A DNA stretch of 35,432 nucleotides from an uncultured Sulfurimonas sp. (GCA_937914675.1 CALDOC010000100.1:1-35432); one strand, 5' to 3'; positions 23,379 through 33,092 are shown, counted from the first letter of the stretch. The notes: generated by a model not told the origin, from the sequence alone. Translations and numbers: made by a program.

Positions 23379-25075
23379 TATTTTGTCTCCTTTTTCTCTA
23401 ATAACATCATGTTAAACAGACTACCGCCCGATGGAACCATTGGCATAACGTTTTCAAATCTTTCAACGATAACTTCTATAAACGCGACTACGTTCTTTTC
23501 AACCGCGTCTTTAAGCGCGGCGTCAAATTCCTCTTTTGTCGTGACTCTATAACCAATTCCCCCAAAAGCTTCACTAAGCTTTACAAAGTCCGGTTGAACC
23601 GATAAATCTGTTTCGCTATGACGCTTATTGTAAAATAGCGTTTGCCATTGACGAACCATTCCAAGAAAGTTATTGTTTAAAATAATGTTAATGACCGGGA
23701 TTTTTTTCTCAACCGCGGTCATTAACTCTTGAACGTTCATAAGAATCGAACCATCCCCAGTAAAGTTAACGCTTGTCTTATCTGGAGTGGCAACCTTAAC
23801 GCCTATAGCCGCGGGAAAACCAAAGCCCATCGTTCCAAGACCACCTGAAGTTATCCATTGGTTAGGACGAGTGAATGGATAAAACTGCGCCGCCCACATC
23901 TGATGTTGTCCAACGTCCGTAGATATGTTCGCGCTGTCGCCAAGAAGTTCGCCGACGCGCTTTACAACCCATTGCGGTTTTAATCTATCCGTGTCTTCAT
24001 GAAAAGTTAATGGATGCAACTCGTCAAAATTTGAGATGGTTTCTCTCCAAGACTCATAGTTATCGCTATCAATTTGTTCAACTAACGCCAACATCTCAAT
24101 GACTACGTTTTTAACGTCGCCAACGATTGGGTAATCCGCGTTAACGAGTTTAGATATGCTTGCTGGATCAATATCCACATGAATAACGTCCGCGTTTTTA
24201 GCAAACTCTGAAAGTTTGCCTGTCACTCGGTCGTCAAACCTTACTCCAAGACCGATAACCAAATCCGTTTCACTCATAGCCATGTTTGCGGCGTAAGATC
24301 CATGCATGCCAAGCATTGAAATAAGCAAATCGTCATCGTATGACAAAACGCCGCGAGCCATCAAAGTTTCAACTGCGGGAATGCCAGTTTTATGAACCAA
24401 TTCTCTTACTTCATAAGAGGCATTTGAGTTTATGATGCCTCCTCCGAGATAAAAAAGTGGGCGCTTAGCTTTCGCTATCGCCTCTATGGCTTTTTTTATC
24501 TGACGAGGATTCCCTTTTGTGTGAGGCTTGTAAGTCTCCAAATCAAGTTCAATGTCATAATTAAATTCAGCTATTTGAGCCGTAACGTCTTTTGGTATAT
24601 CGACATGAACGGGACCTGGTCGCCCACTACGCGCTATGTAAAACGCTTCTTTAAGGATGCGAGGCAAGTCCGCCGCGTTAGTTACAAGATAATTATGTTT
24701 CGTACAAGGACGAGAAATACCAACTGCGTCGATCTCTTGAAAGCCATCCGTGCCAATTAAACTCATAGGAACTTGCCCACTAACGACAACCAAAGGAACT
24801 GAATCCATGTAAGCGTCGGCTAAACCTGTCACTGCGTTTGTAAAACCAGGGCCAGAAGTTATCATAGCGACACCAACTTTACCACTAGCTTTTGCATAGC
24901 CCTCAGCGGCATGTATGGAAGCTTGTTCATGACGATTTAAAATATGTTTAAATCCATTTTGTTTATATATCTCATCATAGACATTCATTATCGCTCCACC
25001 AGGATAGCCAAAAACCGTGTCTACCCCCTCGGCAATAAAAGCTTCAATAACCATCTGTGCGCCAGTAATTTGCAT
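23378..25075 (-). CDS. ilvI: Acetolactate synthase large (catalytic) subunit
   Basis: Catalyses the first common step of valine, leucine and isoleucine synthesis, joining pyruvate to pyruvate or 2-oxobutyrate using TPP, Mg2+ and FAD. The 565-residue protein has the catalytic Glu50 in NRHEQASIHAAEGYA, the FAD-domain block GLGVRFDDRVTGK (about 276-288) and the TPP motif starting GDGSILMNVQEL (about 440) through IILNNNFLGMVRQWQ. The ribosome site AAAGGAGA is strong. It heads a unit with ilvH, lpxD and a small gene. The ilvA enzyme supplying 2-oxobutyrate is encoded just upstream. The symbol ilvB is also used for such subunits. Confidence 0.95.
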   Translation of the reverse strand: MQITGAQMVIEAFIAEGVDTVFGYPGGAIMNVYDEIYKQNGFKHILNRHEQASIHAAEGYAKASGKVGVAMITSGPGFTNAVTGLADAYMDSVPLVVVSGQVPMSLIGTDGFQEIDAVGISRPCTKHNYLVTNAADLPRILKEAFYIARSGRPGPVHVDIPKDVTAQIAEFNYDIELDLETYKPHTKGNPRQIKKAIEAIAKAKRPLFYLGGGIINSNASYEVRELVHKTGIPAVETLMARGVLSYDDDLLISMLGMHGSYAANMAMSETDLVIGLGVRFDDRVTGKLSEFAKNADVIHVDIDPASISKLVNADYPIVGDVKNVVIEMLALVEQIDSDNYESWRETISNFDELHPLTFHEDTDRLKPQWVVKRVGELLGDSANISTDVGQHQMWAAQFYPFTRPNQWITSGGLGTMGFGFPAAIGVKVATPDKTSVNFTGDGSILMNVQELMTAVEKKIPVINIILNNNFLGMVRQWQTLFYNKRHSETDLSVQPDFVKLSEAFGGIGYRVTTKEEFDAALKDAVEKNVVAFIEVIVERFENVMPMVPSGGSLFNMMLLEKKETK

Positions 25076-25116
25076 GAAAAGTCTCCTTTAAAAGTTTGTA
25101 AAATTAAAATTGAGAA

Positions 25117-25122
25117 ATTATA
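25117..25122 (-). promoter_or_regulatory. Candidate -10 box for the ilvI-ilvH-lpxD unit
   Basis: Minus-strand TATAAT lies 42 bases before the ilvI ATG, predicting a leader of about 35 bases. That is too short for an attenuator or T-box leader, so none is expected. The remaining intergenic sequence to 25176 is AT-rich with no clear terminator for the upstream gene. Confidence 0.5.
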
Positions 25123-25176
25123 GGTAAAATTATCTATATTTGAGGTTAAAAAAGGATGTTATTTTCAGCTTGAAAC

Positions 25177-27303
25177 CTAATCTAAGATTGATGATACAAA
25201 CATAGAAGGTCTCCACATGCTGAGTGAACCTTGCGTCAAATATTCCAATGATAATTTTGACTCGGGATATTTAATTTTAAATAGCTCAAATAAATTTTCT
25301 ATCTGCTCTTGAAATCCAAAATTCAACATATAATTTTTAATTGCCTTTTCAATAACGCTTTGCTTTACTTCTTCTTTAATAGCTTTTTCTAACTGTATGA
25401 CGTAGCACCAAGAGAGTATCGTGCCTATTGACGCAAGCTTAGAACTAATGGTCATATACCTTGATAAAGCCTTTTTAATTTCGGTTGCGTTTCCAAAAAC
25501 GGCGTAACTTCTTGCAATTGACAAATCGTCATTCCATTGTTTTATCAATAATTTAGCGTCTTTCGTCTCTTCTAAATCTTCATTCAGACTTAAAATATTA
25601 TAAGCGTCGGCTATATTGCCATCTTTAACCGCGTCAAAGAACTTTTGTTTTGACACAATCTCTTTCATTGTTTGACTTACTTCTTCTTTAAAGTCACTAA
25701 AATCAGACAACACTCTCAATATTTTTACAGCTGAATTAGTATCTCCATCATGAACTAATTTCTGTGATTTTATATACAGTCCATCCGCATAAGCCATTAA
25801 CGTATCATATTCTGGAAATTCTTTTAGAAATACGTATTGCTTTATAAGTTCTGAACATATTACAAAATTTCTCTTGCCTATCGATTCGCGAAAACGCTTA
25901 TAGATTTCACCTTTAGTCATTAAATCTTGAATAAGCATTGATTTTTCGCTTATTCCTCTATATGGAGCTAAAAGCTCCTTTGCCTTGTCTGTGCCTTTTG
26001 GTTCGAGGGCGTACTTTTGCGCTTGATAAAACGTTTTTTTCCACCTTAATTCAAGCGACTTGTATAATTTTGAATCTTTATACGCTGGATACGTATTTGC
26101 CAAATTATAAGCAAGCGCAATCTTTCCCTGTTTTGCGAAATTTACAAACTTATCATACTCGACATAATCTTTTATTACTTTTTGAATAATTCTATTTTTA
26201 GATGGTATATTCTTAAAATGTCCAAAAATCAGGAGAGCTTTCTCTTGTTCACCATTTTGAAGGGCTATTTTTGCTTTAGCCAATGTATTTTCCCAAAAAT
26301 TAGCAACCAATTCATGAATTCTAGTATAAGTTAGAATCGGGTTTAGTTCCGATTCTTTTTGTATCGCTTCAAACTCTCGATTTTGTAAAAGTTCTTTTAG
26401 CTTTTCTTCCCCCTCATATATGTCGTAATACATTACAAATCCATCTTCAGTGCCAATAATGAGATGATTGCGTTCATTGTCAAATTCTAAAACTGTAATG
26501 GGAGAAACTGTTTTTATATATTTTGATGACAACAACTCATAGGTGTTTAAATCGTAAAGCAATATGTAACCTAACGCGGTGCCTATAAATAAAAACTTAT
26601 CGTCGCCACTACTCGTTAAAGATGTAACGTCATCATGTATTCCTTGGAGTCTAGCTATAATTTTACTTGTGTAAATATTCCAAATAATGGCGGTAGAGTT
26701 CTTGTCAACGCTTAAGAGTCTATGCTTATTCAAAAATCTTAATTTCAATATTGGCGAAGCATGAGCTTTAAATTTATCTTTTGGGGTCATTGTAACAAGA
26801 TTAAAGAGCGATATTTTTTTATCATAGCCAGCGGTTGCAACCCAATTTCCATTTCTTGTAAAAGCAATGTCGTTGACTGTATCTGAATGAGTTGGCAAAG
26901 TAAAGACGAGTTTTCCACTTTTAACGTCTATTGCGAATATTTTTCCATCGTCGCCACATGAAAACATATGCCTACTCAATGGATCAATGCCAACGCATGA
27001 GACTTCACCATGATGTCTATCTATTTTGCTTATCATTTTTTTTGTATTTGTATTATAAAGCCTAGAAGTCTTACAATCAGAAGTTAGAGTAGCGAAGTAT
27101 TCCCCATTATTACTAAAAGAAACAACGCTATTTTTGTATCTAAGATGCTCAATGTTGACTTTAAACCCATTTTTTAGTTCGAGAGTGTTTTTGTCAAATA
27201 ATCTAACCGTCGTGTTTTTATCAACAACGATTAACTGTCCATCTTCGAGTAACTTCATTAATATAATTGCTTTTTCTACGCTTTTACTCTTAATAACTTC
27301 CAT
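25177..27303 (-). CDS. Cytoplasmic WD40-like beta-propeller plus alpha-solenoid protein
   Basis: A 708-residue protein from the ATG at 27303 (a TTG at 27306 is possible). Residues about 1-300 hold around seven WD40-type blades, for example HHGEVSCVGIDPLSRHMFSC, HSDTVNDIAFTRNGNWVATA and GYDKKISLFNL, with the usual HD-spacing and hydrophobic-x-hydrophobic ends. From about residue 305 to the end the protein is almost entirely helical with repeated charged and hydrophobic helices, consistent with a TPR-like or solenoid array. No signal peptide or membrane segment is present, so a cytoplasmic scaffold is likely. No catalytic motif is seen. It begins just after the ilvA stop with a ribosome site (AAGGGA) inside ilvA. 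The propeller call is good; the function is unknown. Confidence 0.8.
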   Translation of the reverse strand: MEVIKSKSVEKAIILMKLLEDGQLIVVDKNTTVRLFDKNTLELKNGFKVNIEHLRYKNSVVSFSNNGEYFATLTSDCKTSRLYNTNTKKMISKIDRHHGEVSCVGIDPLSRHMFSCGDDGKIFAIDVKSGKLVFTLPTHSDTVNDIAFTRNGNWVATAGYDKKISLFNLVTMTPKDKFKAHASPILKLRFLNKHRLLSVDKNSTAIIWNIYTSKIIARLQGIHDDVTSLTSSGDDKFLFIGTALGYILLYDLNTYELLSSKYIKTVSPITVLEFDNERNHLIIGTEDGFVMYYDIYEGEEKLKELLQNREFEAIQKESELNPILTYTRIHELVANFWENTLAKAKIALQNGEQEKALLIFGHFKNIPSKNRIIQKVIKDYVEYDKFVNFAKQGKIALAYNLANTYPAYKDSKLYKSLELRWKKTFYQAQKYALEPKGTDKAKELLAPYRGISEKSMLIQDLMTKGEIYKRFRESIGKRNFVICSELIKQYVFLKEFPEYDTLMAYADGLYIKSQKLVHDGDTNSAVKILRVLSDFSDFKEEVSQTMKEIVSKQKFFDAVKDGNIADAYNILSLNEDLEETKDAKLLIKQWNDDLSIARSYAVFGNATEIKKALSRYMTISSKLASIGTILSWCYVIQLEKAIKEEVKQSVIEKAIKNYMLNFGFQEQIENLFELFKIKYPESKLSLEYLTQGSLSMWRPSMFVSSILD

Positions 27304-27306
27304 CAA

Positions 27307-28509
27307 TTAATCCCTTAAATATCCCTCATTTTTCAGTCGTTGACGAATCTCTTTTTGATGTTCTTCACCTTTGGTTTCCATATGAACGGTTACGTTTGCG
27401 TCTCCATAATCAAGTGAAATTGAAGTTCTATCGTAAGCGATATGAACTATATTTGCAGTCAACTCTTCTAGTATCTCCGTAAATCGTTTCAAAGAACCTG
27501 GCTTGTCGATTAAGGTTACGGTTACGTTCATTTTACGACCAGATTTTAAAAGACCTTTTTCGATTATGACAGAAAGTAGCGTTACGTCCATGTTTCCACC
27601 ACTGAGAACAACGGCTACTTTTTTTCCTTGTAAGTGTTTTAACTTTCCATGAAGAAGAGCCGCAACTCCAACTGAGCCTGCTCCCTCGACCACAAGTTTT
27701 TGTTTTTCCAACAAAAATAAAATTGCGCTCGCTATCTCGGCGTCATCTACGCTTATTACTTGATCTACGCACTCCAACGCATGAGAGAGCGTTATGATGG
27801 AAGTGTCGCGAACGGCGATACCATCGGCAATGGTTCTAACGCTAAGGGTGTCAACCGCTTTTTTTAAATCAAAAGAATTCTTGAACGCGGGAGCGCCCAA
27901 GGCGCTAACGCCAATGACTTCTATGTGTGGACTTATGGCTTTAAAAGCGCTCGCCATTCCAGCGATGAGCCCACCACCACCAACGGGAATCAAAACGGCG
28001 TCTAAATCTTGGCATTTGTCTAAAATTTCAAGAGCCACCGTTCCCTGTCCGGCCATGACGTCTTCATCTGCAAATGGATGCACAAAAGTGAGCTTATTGT
28101 TTTTTCCATACTCCACTGCGTACGCGTACGCTTCATCATAATTCGCGCCTCGCAAAATAACTTCCGCACCATAGCGCTTAACGCCGTTTATCTTAGTCAA
28201 AGGCGTGGATTCTGGCATCACGATTACAGCTTTCGCATCAAACTTTGAAGCTGAAAACGCGACGCCTTGAGCATGATTGCCAGCGCTTGCGGTTACGACT
28301 CCGCAAGCTCTTTGTTCATTTGTAAGCTTGGCTATCTTGTTATAAGCGCCGCGCAATTTAAACGCGCCGGTGTTTTGTAGATTTTCTTTTTTTAAATAAA
28401 CTTCACAGCCGGATATTTCACTTAAATGGGGAGCGTAAGAAAATGGAGTGTCGGCCACTACGTTTTCTATACGTTTTCGCGCTTCTTGAATGCTTTTTAA
28501 ACTTATCAA
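27307..28509 (-). CDS. ilvA: Threonine ammonia-lyase (threonine dehydratase) with ACT domain
   Basis: Deaminates threonine to 2-oxobutyrate for isoleucine synthesis. The PLP lysine is Lys51 in NTGAFKLRGAYNKI. ASAGNHAQGVAFSA (about 94-107) is the Asn loop, and the glycine loop PVGGGGLIAG (about 177-186) binds the PLP phosphate. The C-terminal 75 residues form a single ACT domain starting KMNVTVTLIDKPGSLKRFTEIL, the short form (400 residues) rather than the two-ACT E. coli IlvA. The ACT domain suggests allosteric control, probably by a branched-chain amino acid. It follows the CoA-binding gene by 2 bases and is followed directly by the propeller-solenoid gene. Confidence 0.93.
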   Translation of the reverse strand: MISLKSIQEARKRIENVVADTPFSYAPHLSEISGCEVYLKKENLQNTGAFKLRGAYNKIAKLTNEQRACGVVTASAGNHAQGVAFSASKFDAKAVIVMPESTPLTKINGVKRYGAEVILRGANYDEAYAYAVEYGKNNKLTFVHPFADEDVMAGQGTVALEILDKCQDLDAVLIPVGGGGLIAGMASAFKAISPHIEVIGVSALGAPAFKNSFDLKKAVDTLSVRTIADGIAVRDTSIITLSHALECVDQVISVDDAEIASAILFLLEKQKLVVEGAGSVGVAALLHGKLKHLQGKKVAVVLSGGNMDVTLLSVIIEKGLLKSGRKMNVTVTLIDKPGSLKRFTEILEELTANIVHIAYDRTSISLDYGDANVTVHMETKGEEHQKEIRQRLKNEGYLRD

Positions 28510-28511
28510 CT

Positions 28512-28943
28512 TTAAACCTGAAGAGATCTATGGTCAACCATGCTGCATTGATTTTGAACAACGCTCATGCCAGCGTCTCGCGCTTTTTGCGCCGCTTCAT
28601 TGTTTACTATGCCTTTTTGCGCCCAAAATACTTTTACGTCGCCACGAGCGATGCAAGCGTCGGCGATTGGATCAAGAGCGTTAGGTTTTCTAAAGATGTT
28701 CACCATGTCTACTGGAAATGGAATTTCAGCTAACGAGCTATAAACTTTTTCACCCAATATGGTTTCGCCTTTTGGATAAACTGGAACAATTTTATAACCA
28801 ACGCTTTGTAAATACGCCGCCACTTTATTACTATCTTTAGTCGCATCGGGAGAAAGTCCTAAAACCGCAATAGTTTTAACAGTATTAAAAATCTCTTTTA
28901 TTTCATCCATATTAGAATTTACAGTTGGGAATTCACACTCCAT
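28512..28943 (-). CDS. CoA-binding domain protein (YccU-like)
   Basis: A 143-residue Rossmann-fold protein of the CoA-binding (CoA_binding_2) type. The TIAVLGLSPDATKDSNKVAAYLQSVGYKIVPVYP region (quoted here in part, about residues 23-57) and the later VDMVNIFRKPNAL and VFWAQKGIVNNEAAQKARDAGM blocks are characteristic. Such proteins bind CoA or acyl-CoA but have no established enzymatic role. It has its own ribosome site (AAAGGACG) and a TATAAT box upstream, and heads the unit with ilvA and the propeller-solenoid gene. Confidence 0.88.
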   Translation of the reverse strand: MECEFPTVNSNMDEIKEIFNTVKTIAVLGLSPDATKDSNKVAAYLQSVGYKIVPVYPKGETILGEKVYSSLAEIPFPVDMVNIFRKPNALDPIADACIARGDVKVFWAQKGIVNNEAAQKARDAGMSVVQNQCSMVDHRSLQV

Positions 28944-28980
28944 ATTACGTCCTTTAATTTTACTAAATTTATTTCAAACG

Positions 28981-28986
28981 ATTATA
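28981..28986 (-). promoter_or_regulatory. Candidate -10 box for the CoA-binding/ilvA/propeller unit
   Basis: Minus-strand TATAAT (28986-28981) sits downstream of a run of nine T residues, 37 bases before the start codon. The T-run lies where Campylobacterota promoters often have T-rich sequence. Confidence 0.5.
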
Positions 28987-28988
28987 TC

Positions 28989-29023
28989 AAAAAAAAATAA
29001 AGTTGATTGTAAAACTCTACAAT
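28989..29023 (-). terminator. Weak candidate terminator after the dnaE unit
   Basis: A 6-bp stem (ATTGTA at 29023-29018 on the minus strand, TACAAT at 29011-29006) with a 6-base loop is followed by T-rich sequence and a run of nine T residues. It is AT-rich and hence weak. The same T-run may also belong to the next promoter. Confidence 0.4.
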
Positions 29024-29029
29024 ATTAAT

Positions 29030-29461
29030 TTAAAATACGGAAGGTATTAATCTCGAAGTATTTTTAGTATACTCCATGTATTCAACGCTATGACAGTGCC
29101 ATAGACTCTCTTCATAGAACATTTTTAACAACATATTTATTACAAGCACTGGATAGACGTAAATTAGATAAGTGTTGAGATACATTAACATGACTCCGAA
29201 CATAGTTATAAGGACCGACGCGTACATGGGATGTCTAACGTACGAGTAAATTCCATCCTTAATAAGATCGCAATCCTCTCTGATGTCTGGGAGAATGTTA
29301 AAATTTCCTATCTTGTTTTTAGAGAGCGCCGCGATTCCAACGCCAAGACCCAACACTACAAAAACCATTCCCATGTTAAAATGAGTCGTTGGCGTGCCAA
29401 AAGGCAACGCCATTAACAATATGCTTGCAAACTGAATAAAAACCAAAATTTTACTTTTCAT
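29030..29461 (-). CDS. Membrane methyltransferase, isoprenylcysteine carboxyl methyltransferase/PEMT-like
   Basis: A 143-residue integral membrane protein with about four hydrophobic segments (roughly 5-22, 27-44, 80-100 and 101-115). The block DLIKDGIYSYVRHPMYAS (about residues 65-82) with RHPMY is the signature of the ICMT/NnrU/PEMT superfamily, which uses S-adenosylmethionine. A conserved Glu (YEESLW, about 115-120) near the C-terminus belongs to the same site. The methyl acceptor is unknown and bacterial members are diverse. It starts 13 bases after dnaE with a strong AAGGAG ribosome site. Confidence 0.85.
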   Translation of the reverse strand: MKSKILVFIQFASILLMALPFGTPTTHFNMGMVFVVLGLGVGIAALSKNKIGNFNILPDIREDCDLIKDGIYSYVRHPMYASVLITMFGVMLMYLNTYLIYVYPVLVINMLLKMFYEESLWHCHSVEYMEYTKNTSRLIPSVF

Positions 29462-29474
29462 AATTTTACACTCC

Positions 29475-32400
29475 TTAATTTTCTAAAATATCTACTGATT
29501 TATTACCATCTAGTACGGTGATGATTTTGCTATCAACTCTAATCGCCGAGTCTATGACCACGTTATGCAGTTTTGACATAATCGTGATTTTTAGAGGACG
29601 ATTTCCAGGGTTTTGCCTAATAACGGCGTATAAATGCTCTAGAACGTTCATATCGGTATCGAGTCTAACCGCAAGGTTTATAGGCTCTGGAGGCTTTTCT
29701 TGTATCTCTTTTTTTACTTTCTTCGTCTCTTTTTTCGCCTCACGAAGCGTCATGATTTTTGTAACTCCTATGCGAGTAAACATCTCCGTATGGGTTACCT
29801 TTACTTTAAAAGCGACTGGCTCGTTGAGATCCATCTCGGCTAATTGATCAAGCTTGTCTGAAAAAAGCATAATCTCAATATTTCCATGAAAGTCCATAAG
29901 ATTTACTATGCCAAACTGATTCCCTTTTTTAGAAGTCTTTTTTTGTATATCTTCAACTTTTCCTATAAATATAGCGAATGAACCATCTTTTATGCTTTCA
30001 ATTTCAGAAGACAAGCTGTAGTTCAACTCTTCTAATTGATCTCGAAATTCATCCATTGGATGTCCACTTACGTAAAAACCTAAAGTGTCTTTTTCGAACT
30101 CTAAAATTTCTTTTAACGTGTACTCTTGAGAATTTTTCAGAGCGAGCTTTACGGTCGTAATCTCATCGTCATCGCCAAAAAGCGAACCGACCGCGTTTTT
30201 CTTGGCGTCACTCGCTTTTTTTGCGGTTTCCACTATGAGCTCTAGTTGATCCAAGAGTGATTTTCGCGAATACCCAAATCTATCGAAACCACCTGACTTT
30301 ATGCTTGATTCTATAAAACGTTTATTTACTTTTGAAGGGTCGATCCTATTTACAAAGTTCTCAATCGACGTAAACTCTCCACCCTCTTCACGACTCTCGA
30401 TGATGGACAAAACCGCCGATTTGCCAACTCCTTTAATCGCTCCAAGACCGAACAAGACTATGTCTCTACCATCTTTGGTGATTGCCGAAAATTCTAAATA
30501 TGAGTCGTTTACATCGGGAGGAGAAAGTTCAATGCCCATGCGTTTCACTTCGTCAATGTAACGCACGACTTTTTCCGTATTGTCCTTGTCGCTCGTTAAA
30601 AGCGCCGCCATAAACTCGTTTTGATAGTAAGTTTTTAACCAAGCGGTTTGAAAAGTGACCATGGCGTACGCCGCCGAATGAGATTTGTTAAAACCGTATC
30701 CAGCGAATTTTTCAATCAAGTCAAAAAGTTTACTCGCTTCTTTATAATTAAGCCCTTGTTTTTGCGCGCCCTCGCTAAACTCTTTATTGTATTTAATCAT
30801 CTCTTCGACTTTTTTCTTCCCCATCGCGCGACGAACGATGTCGGCGCCGCCAAGACTGAAGCCACCGATGGTTTGAACGATTTGCATGACCTGTTCTTGA
30901 TAAACGATGACGCCATAAGTGGGTTTAAGTATCTCCTCAAGAGCCGAAAACACGTAAGTAATCGCTTGTCGACCATGTTTGCGTTCGATAAAGTCGTCAA
31001 GCATTCCAGACTCCATAGGTCCTGGACGGTATAACGCCAAAACGGCGATAAGGTCTTCAAAATTATCCGGTTTTAAACGCTTGTTCAAATCTTGCATGCC
31101 GCTAGATTCTATCTGAAACATTCCAACGGTTTCACCAGTTTGGATTACCTCGTAAACTTTTTTATCGTTTTCATCTATGTTGTGCCACTCGACGTCTTTG
31201 TCATAACGACGTTTAATAAGCTTGATGGCGTTGTTGATAACGTCAAGAGTTTTAAGGCCCAAGAAGTCAAACTTGATAAGGTCAATGTCTTCCATATAGT
31301 TGAGTGAATATTGCGTTATGAAAGTTTCTTCGCCGGACGGTTTGTAGATGGGAGTTTTCTTCCAAAGCTCTTCATTGCTTATCACAACGCCTGCGGCATG
31401 CATGCCGGAGTTGCGCTTAAGACCTTCTAGCTTTTTAGCGAATTCCCACACTCTAGCGGCATCGGGGTCTCTCTCGATGAGTTCAACGAGTTTTGGCTCT
31501 TTTTGATAAGCTCCGCTTGTAAACTCGCCATTTTTTGTTTTGCCATTGAGAGTAATGCCAATCTCATCGGGGACGAGCTTTGCCATGGCGTCGGCTTTGC
31601 TAAGAGGCATGTCCAAAACTCGAGACACGTCGCGTATGACCCCCTTTGCCAAGAGCGAACCAAAGGTGATAATCTGAGCCACTTGATTGCGACCGTATTT
31701 TTTGACGACGTAGTCTATGACTTCTCCACGGCGAGCTTGCTCAAAATCCATGTCGATGTCGGGCATGCTTACTCGCTCGGGATTTAAAAATCGCTCAAAA
31801 AGCAGATCGTACTTCATAGGATCGATGTCTGTAATTTCCAAAGAGTAAGCAACCAAGCTTCCAGCCGCGGAACCGCGGCCCGGTCCGACTGCGACTCCTA
31901 GGCGTTTGGCTTCAACGACAAAATCCCAAACAATCATCATATAACCTGGAAATTTCATGGAGTTGATGATTTGCATCTCAAACTCCAATCTATCTTTGTA
32001 CTCTTGATGACGCGCGTCTGGGACTATTTTGAGTCTTTTTTCTAAGCCTTCGCGACACTTTACGATGAAATAAGCCGCGTCGTTTTTGTCAGCCGCGCTA
32101 AAGCGCAGTTTTTTTTCTTCTTCGGTTGGATTTTTGGAGAGAGGAGCGTCGTCTTCAAAATCTATGTCAAGACCCTCGCTCAAAGCGTACTCTTTGGTAA
32201 ATTTAAAGTTTGGAGGCGTCGGAGTTTTTACGATTGGCACGTAATCTTCTATCTTGTTCACTATCTCTTGCGTACACTCTATCGCTTCTGGAATATCGGC
32301 AAAAAGCCTTGCCATCTGCTCAGGACTTTTAATGTAAAACTCATGAACGGAGTGTCGCATTCTATTTGGATCGTCATAGAGTTTATTCATTCCAATGCAC

Positions 32401-33092
32401 ATAAACGCTTCATGATACTGAGCGTCGCCAGGATATGTGTAGTGAGTGTCGTTTGTCGCCACCACTTTAATGCCCGTTTCACGAGATATTTTCAAAATTT
32501 GTTCATCAATGTATAGTTGATCGCCAATGCCATGACGCATAAGCTCTAAGTAAAAGTCATCGCCAAATATATCTTTGTACTCGTTTGCGACGGCTAAAGC
32601 GCCTTCGTAACCTAAAGCGCCATTTTTAAGGTTTCTATCATTTGACAAGTTTAAATGCCAACTCACTTCGCCTTGCAAACAAGCCGACGAGCAGATAAGA
32701 CCTTCTGAGTATTCACGAAGCAGATTTTTGTTGATTCTAGGAAAATAGTAAAACCCATCAATAAAAGCTTGCGATGAAAGGTACATAAGATTCTCATACC
32801 CTTTTTTGTTTTTGGCGTACAAGCAGACATGAAAACGCTGTTTTGTTGTTTTATCGCTTAAAGTTTCACCATTGTGAATATAGCCTTCCATTCCAATAAT
32901 GGGTTTAAGCCCCGCTGATTTCATCTGCTTATAAAAATCAATAGCTCCAAACATATTGCCATGGTCCGTCATAGCGACGCTTGTCATGCCAAGTTCTTGA
33001 ATCCGAGGGATAAGATTTGAAAGTTTGTTAGCTCCATCAAGAAGCGAGTACTCCGTGTGAAGATGAAGATGTGTAAATTGTTGCGAACTCAT
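29475..33092 (-). CDS. dnaE: DNA polymerase III alpha subunit
   Basis: The replicative polymerase, 1205 residues. The N-terminal PHP domain (about 1-280) begins THLHLHTEYS with several metal-binding residues. The C-family catalytic core has GPGRGSAAGS (403-412) and the catalytic aspartates Asp445 and Asp447 in PDIDMDF; the LYRPGPMESGM block (about 700) and GYGFNKSHSAAYA (about 785-797) are also typical. A helix-hairpin-helix and an OB-fold domain (about 1010-1090, FIGKVEDIQKKTSKKGNQFG) occupy the C-terminal third. Length and order match the DnaE1 type. A small methyltransferase gene follows in the same unit. Confidence 0.97.
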   Translation of the reverse strand: MSSQQFTHLHLHTEYSLLDGANKLSNLIPRIQELGMTSVAMTDHGNMFGAIDFYKQMKSAGLKPIIGMEGYIHNGETLSDKTTKQRFHVCLYAKNKKGYENLMYLSSQAFIDGFYYFPRINKNLLREYSEGLICSSACLQGEVSWHLNLSNDRNLKNGALGYEGALAVANEYKDIFGDDFYLELMRHGIGDQLYIDEQILKISRETGIKVVATNDTHYTYPGDAQYHEAFMCIGMNKLYDDPNRMRHSVHEFYIKSPEQMARLFADIPEAIECTQEIVNKIEDYVPIVKTPTPPNFKFTKEYALSEGLDIDFEDDAPLSKNPTEEEKKLRFSAADKNDAAYFIVKCREGLEKRLKIVPDARHQEYKDRLEFEMQIINSMKFPGYMMIVWDFVVEAKRLGVAVGPGRGSAAGSLVAYSLEITDIDPMKYDLLFERFLNPERVSMPDIDMDFEQARRGEVIDYVVKKYGRNQVAQIITFGSLLAKGVIRDVSRVLDMPLSKADAMAKLVPDEIGITLNGKTKNGEFTSGAYQKEPKLVELIERDPDAARVWEFAKKLEGLKRNSGMHAAGVVISNEELWKKTPIYKPSGEETFITQYSLNYMEDIDLIKFDFLGLKTLDVINNAIKLIKRRYDKDVEWHNIDENDKKVYEVIQTGETVGMFQIESSGMQDLNKRLKPDNFEDLIAVLALYRPGPMESGMLDDFIERKHGRQAITYVFSALEEILKPTYGVIVYQEQVMQIVQTIGGFSLGGADIVRRAMGKKKVEEMIKYNKEFSEGAQKQGLNYKEASKLFDLIEKFAGYGFNKSHSAAYAMVTFQTAWLKTYYQNEFMAALLTSDKDNTEKVVRYIDEVKRMGIELSPPDVNDSYLEFSAITKDGRDIVLFGLGAIKGVGKSAVLSIIESREEGGEFTSIENFVNRIDPSKVNKRFIESSIKSGGFDRFGYSRKSLLDQLELIVETAKKASDAKKNAVGSLFGDDDEITTVKLALKNSQEYTLKEILEFEKDTLGFYVSGHPMDEFRDQLEELNYSLSSEIESIKDGSFAIFIGKVEDIQKKTSKKGNQFGIVNLMDFHGNIEIMLFSDKLDQLAEMDLNEPVAFKVKVTHTEMFTRIGVTKIMTLREAKKETKKVKKEIQEKPPEPINLAVRLDTDMNVLEHLYAVIRQNPGNRPLKITIMSKLHNVVIDSAIRVDSKIITVLDGNKSVDILEN

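Noticed and set aside
25076..25176. Attenuator or T-box leader before ilvI
   Set aside because: The predicted leader is only about 35 bases and holds no leader peptide with Ile/Val/Leu codons and no paired hairpins.
25143..25176. Terminator after the propeller-solenoid gene
   Set aside because: The only hairpin (TTTCA-GCT-TGAAA) has a 5-bp AT-rich stem and the T-run is not adjacent to it.
25177..27303. Periplasmic or secreted WD40 protein such as a respiratory accessory factor
   Set aside because: The N-terminus has no signal peptide or membrane segment, and no respiratory genes are nearby.
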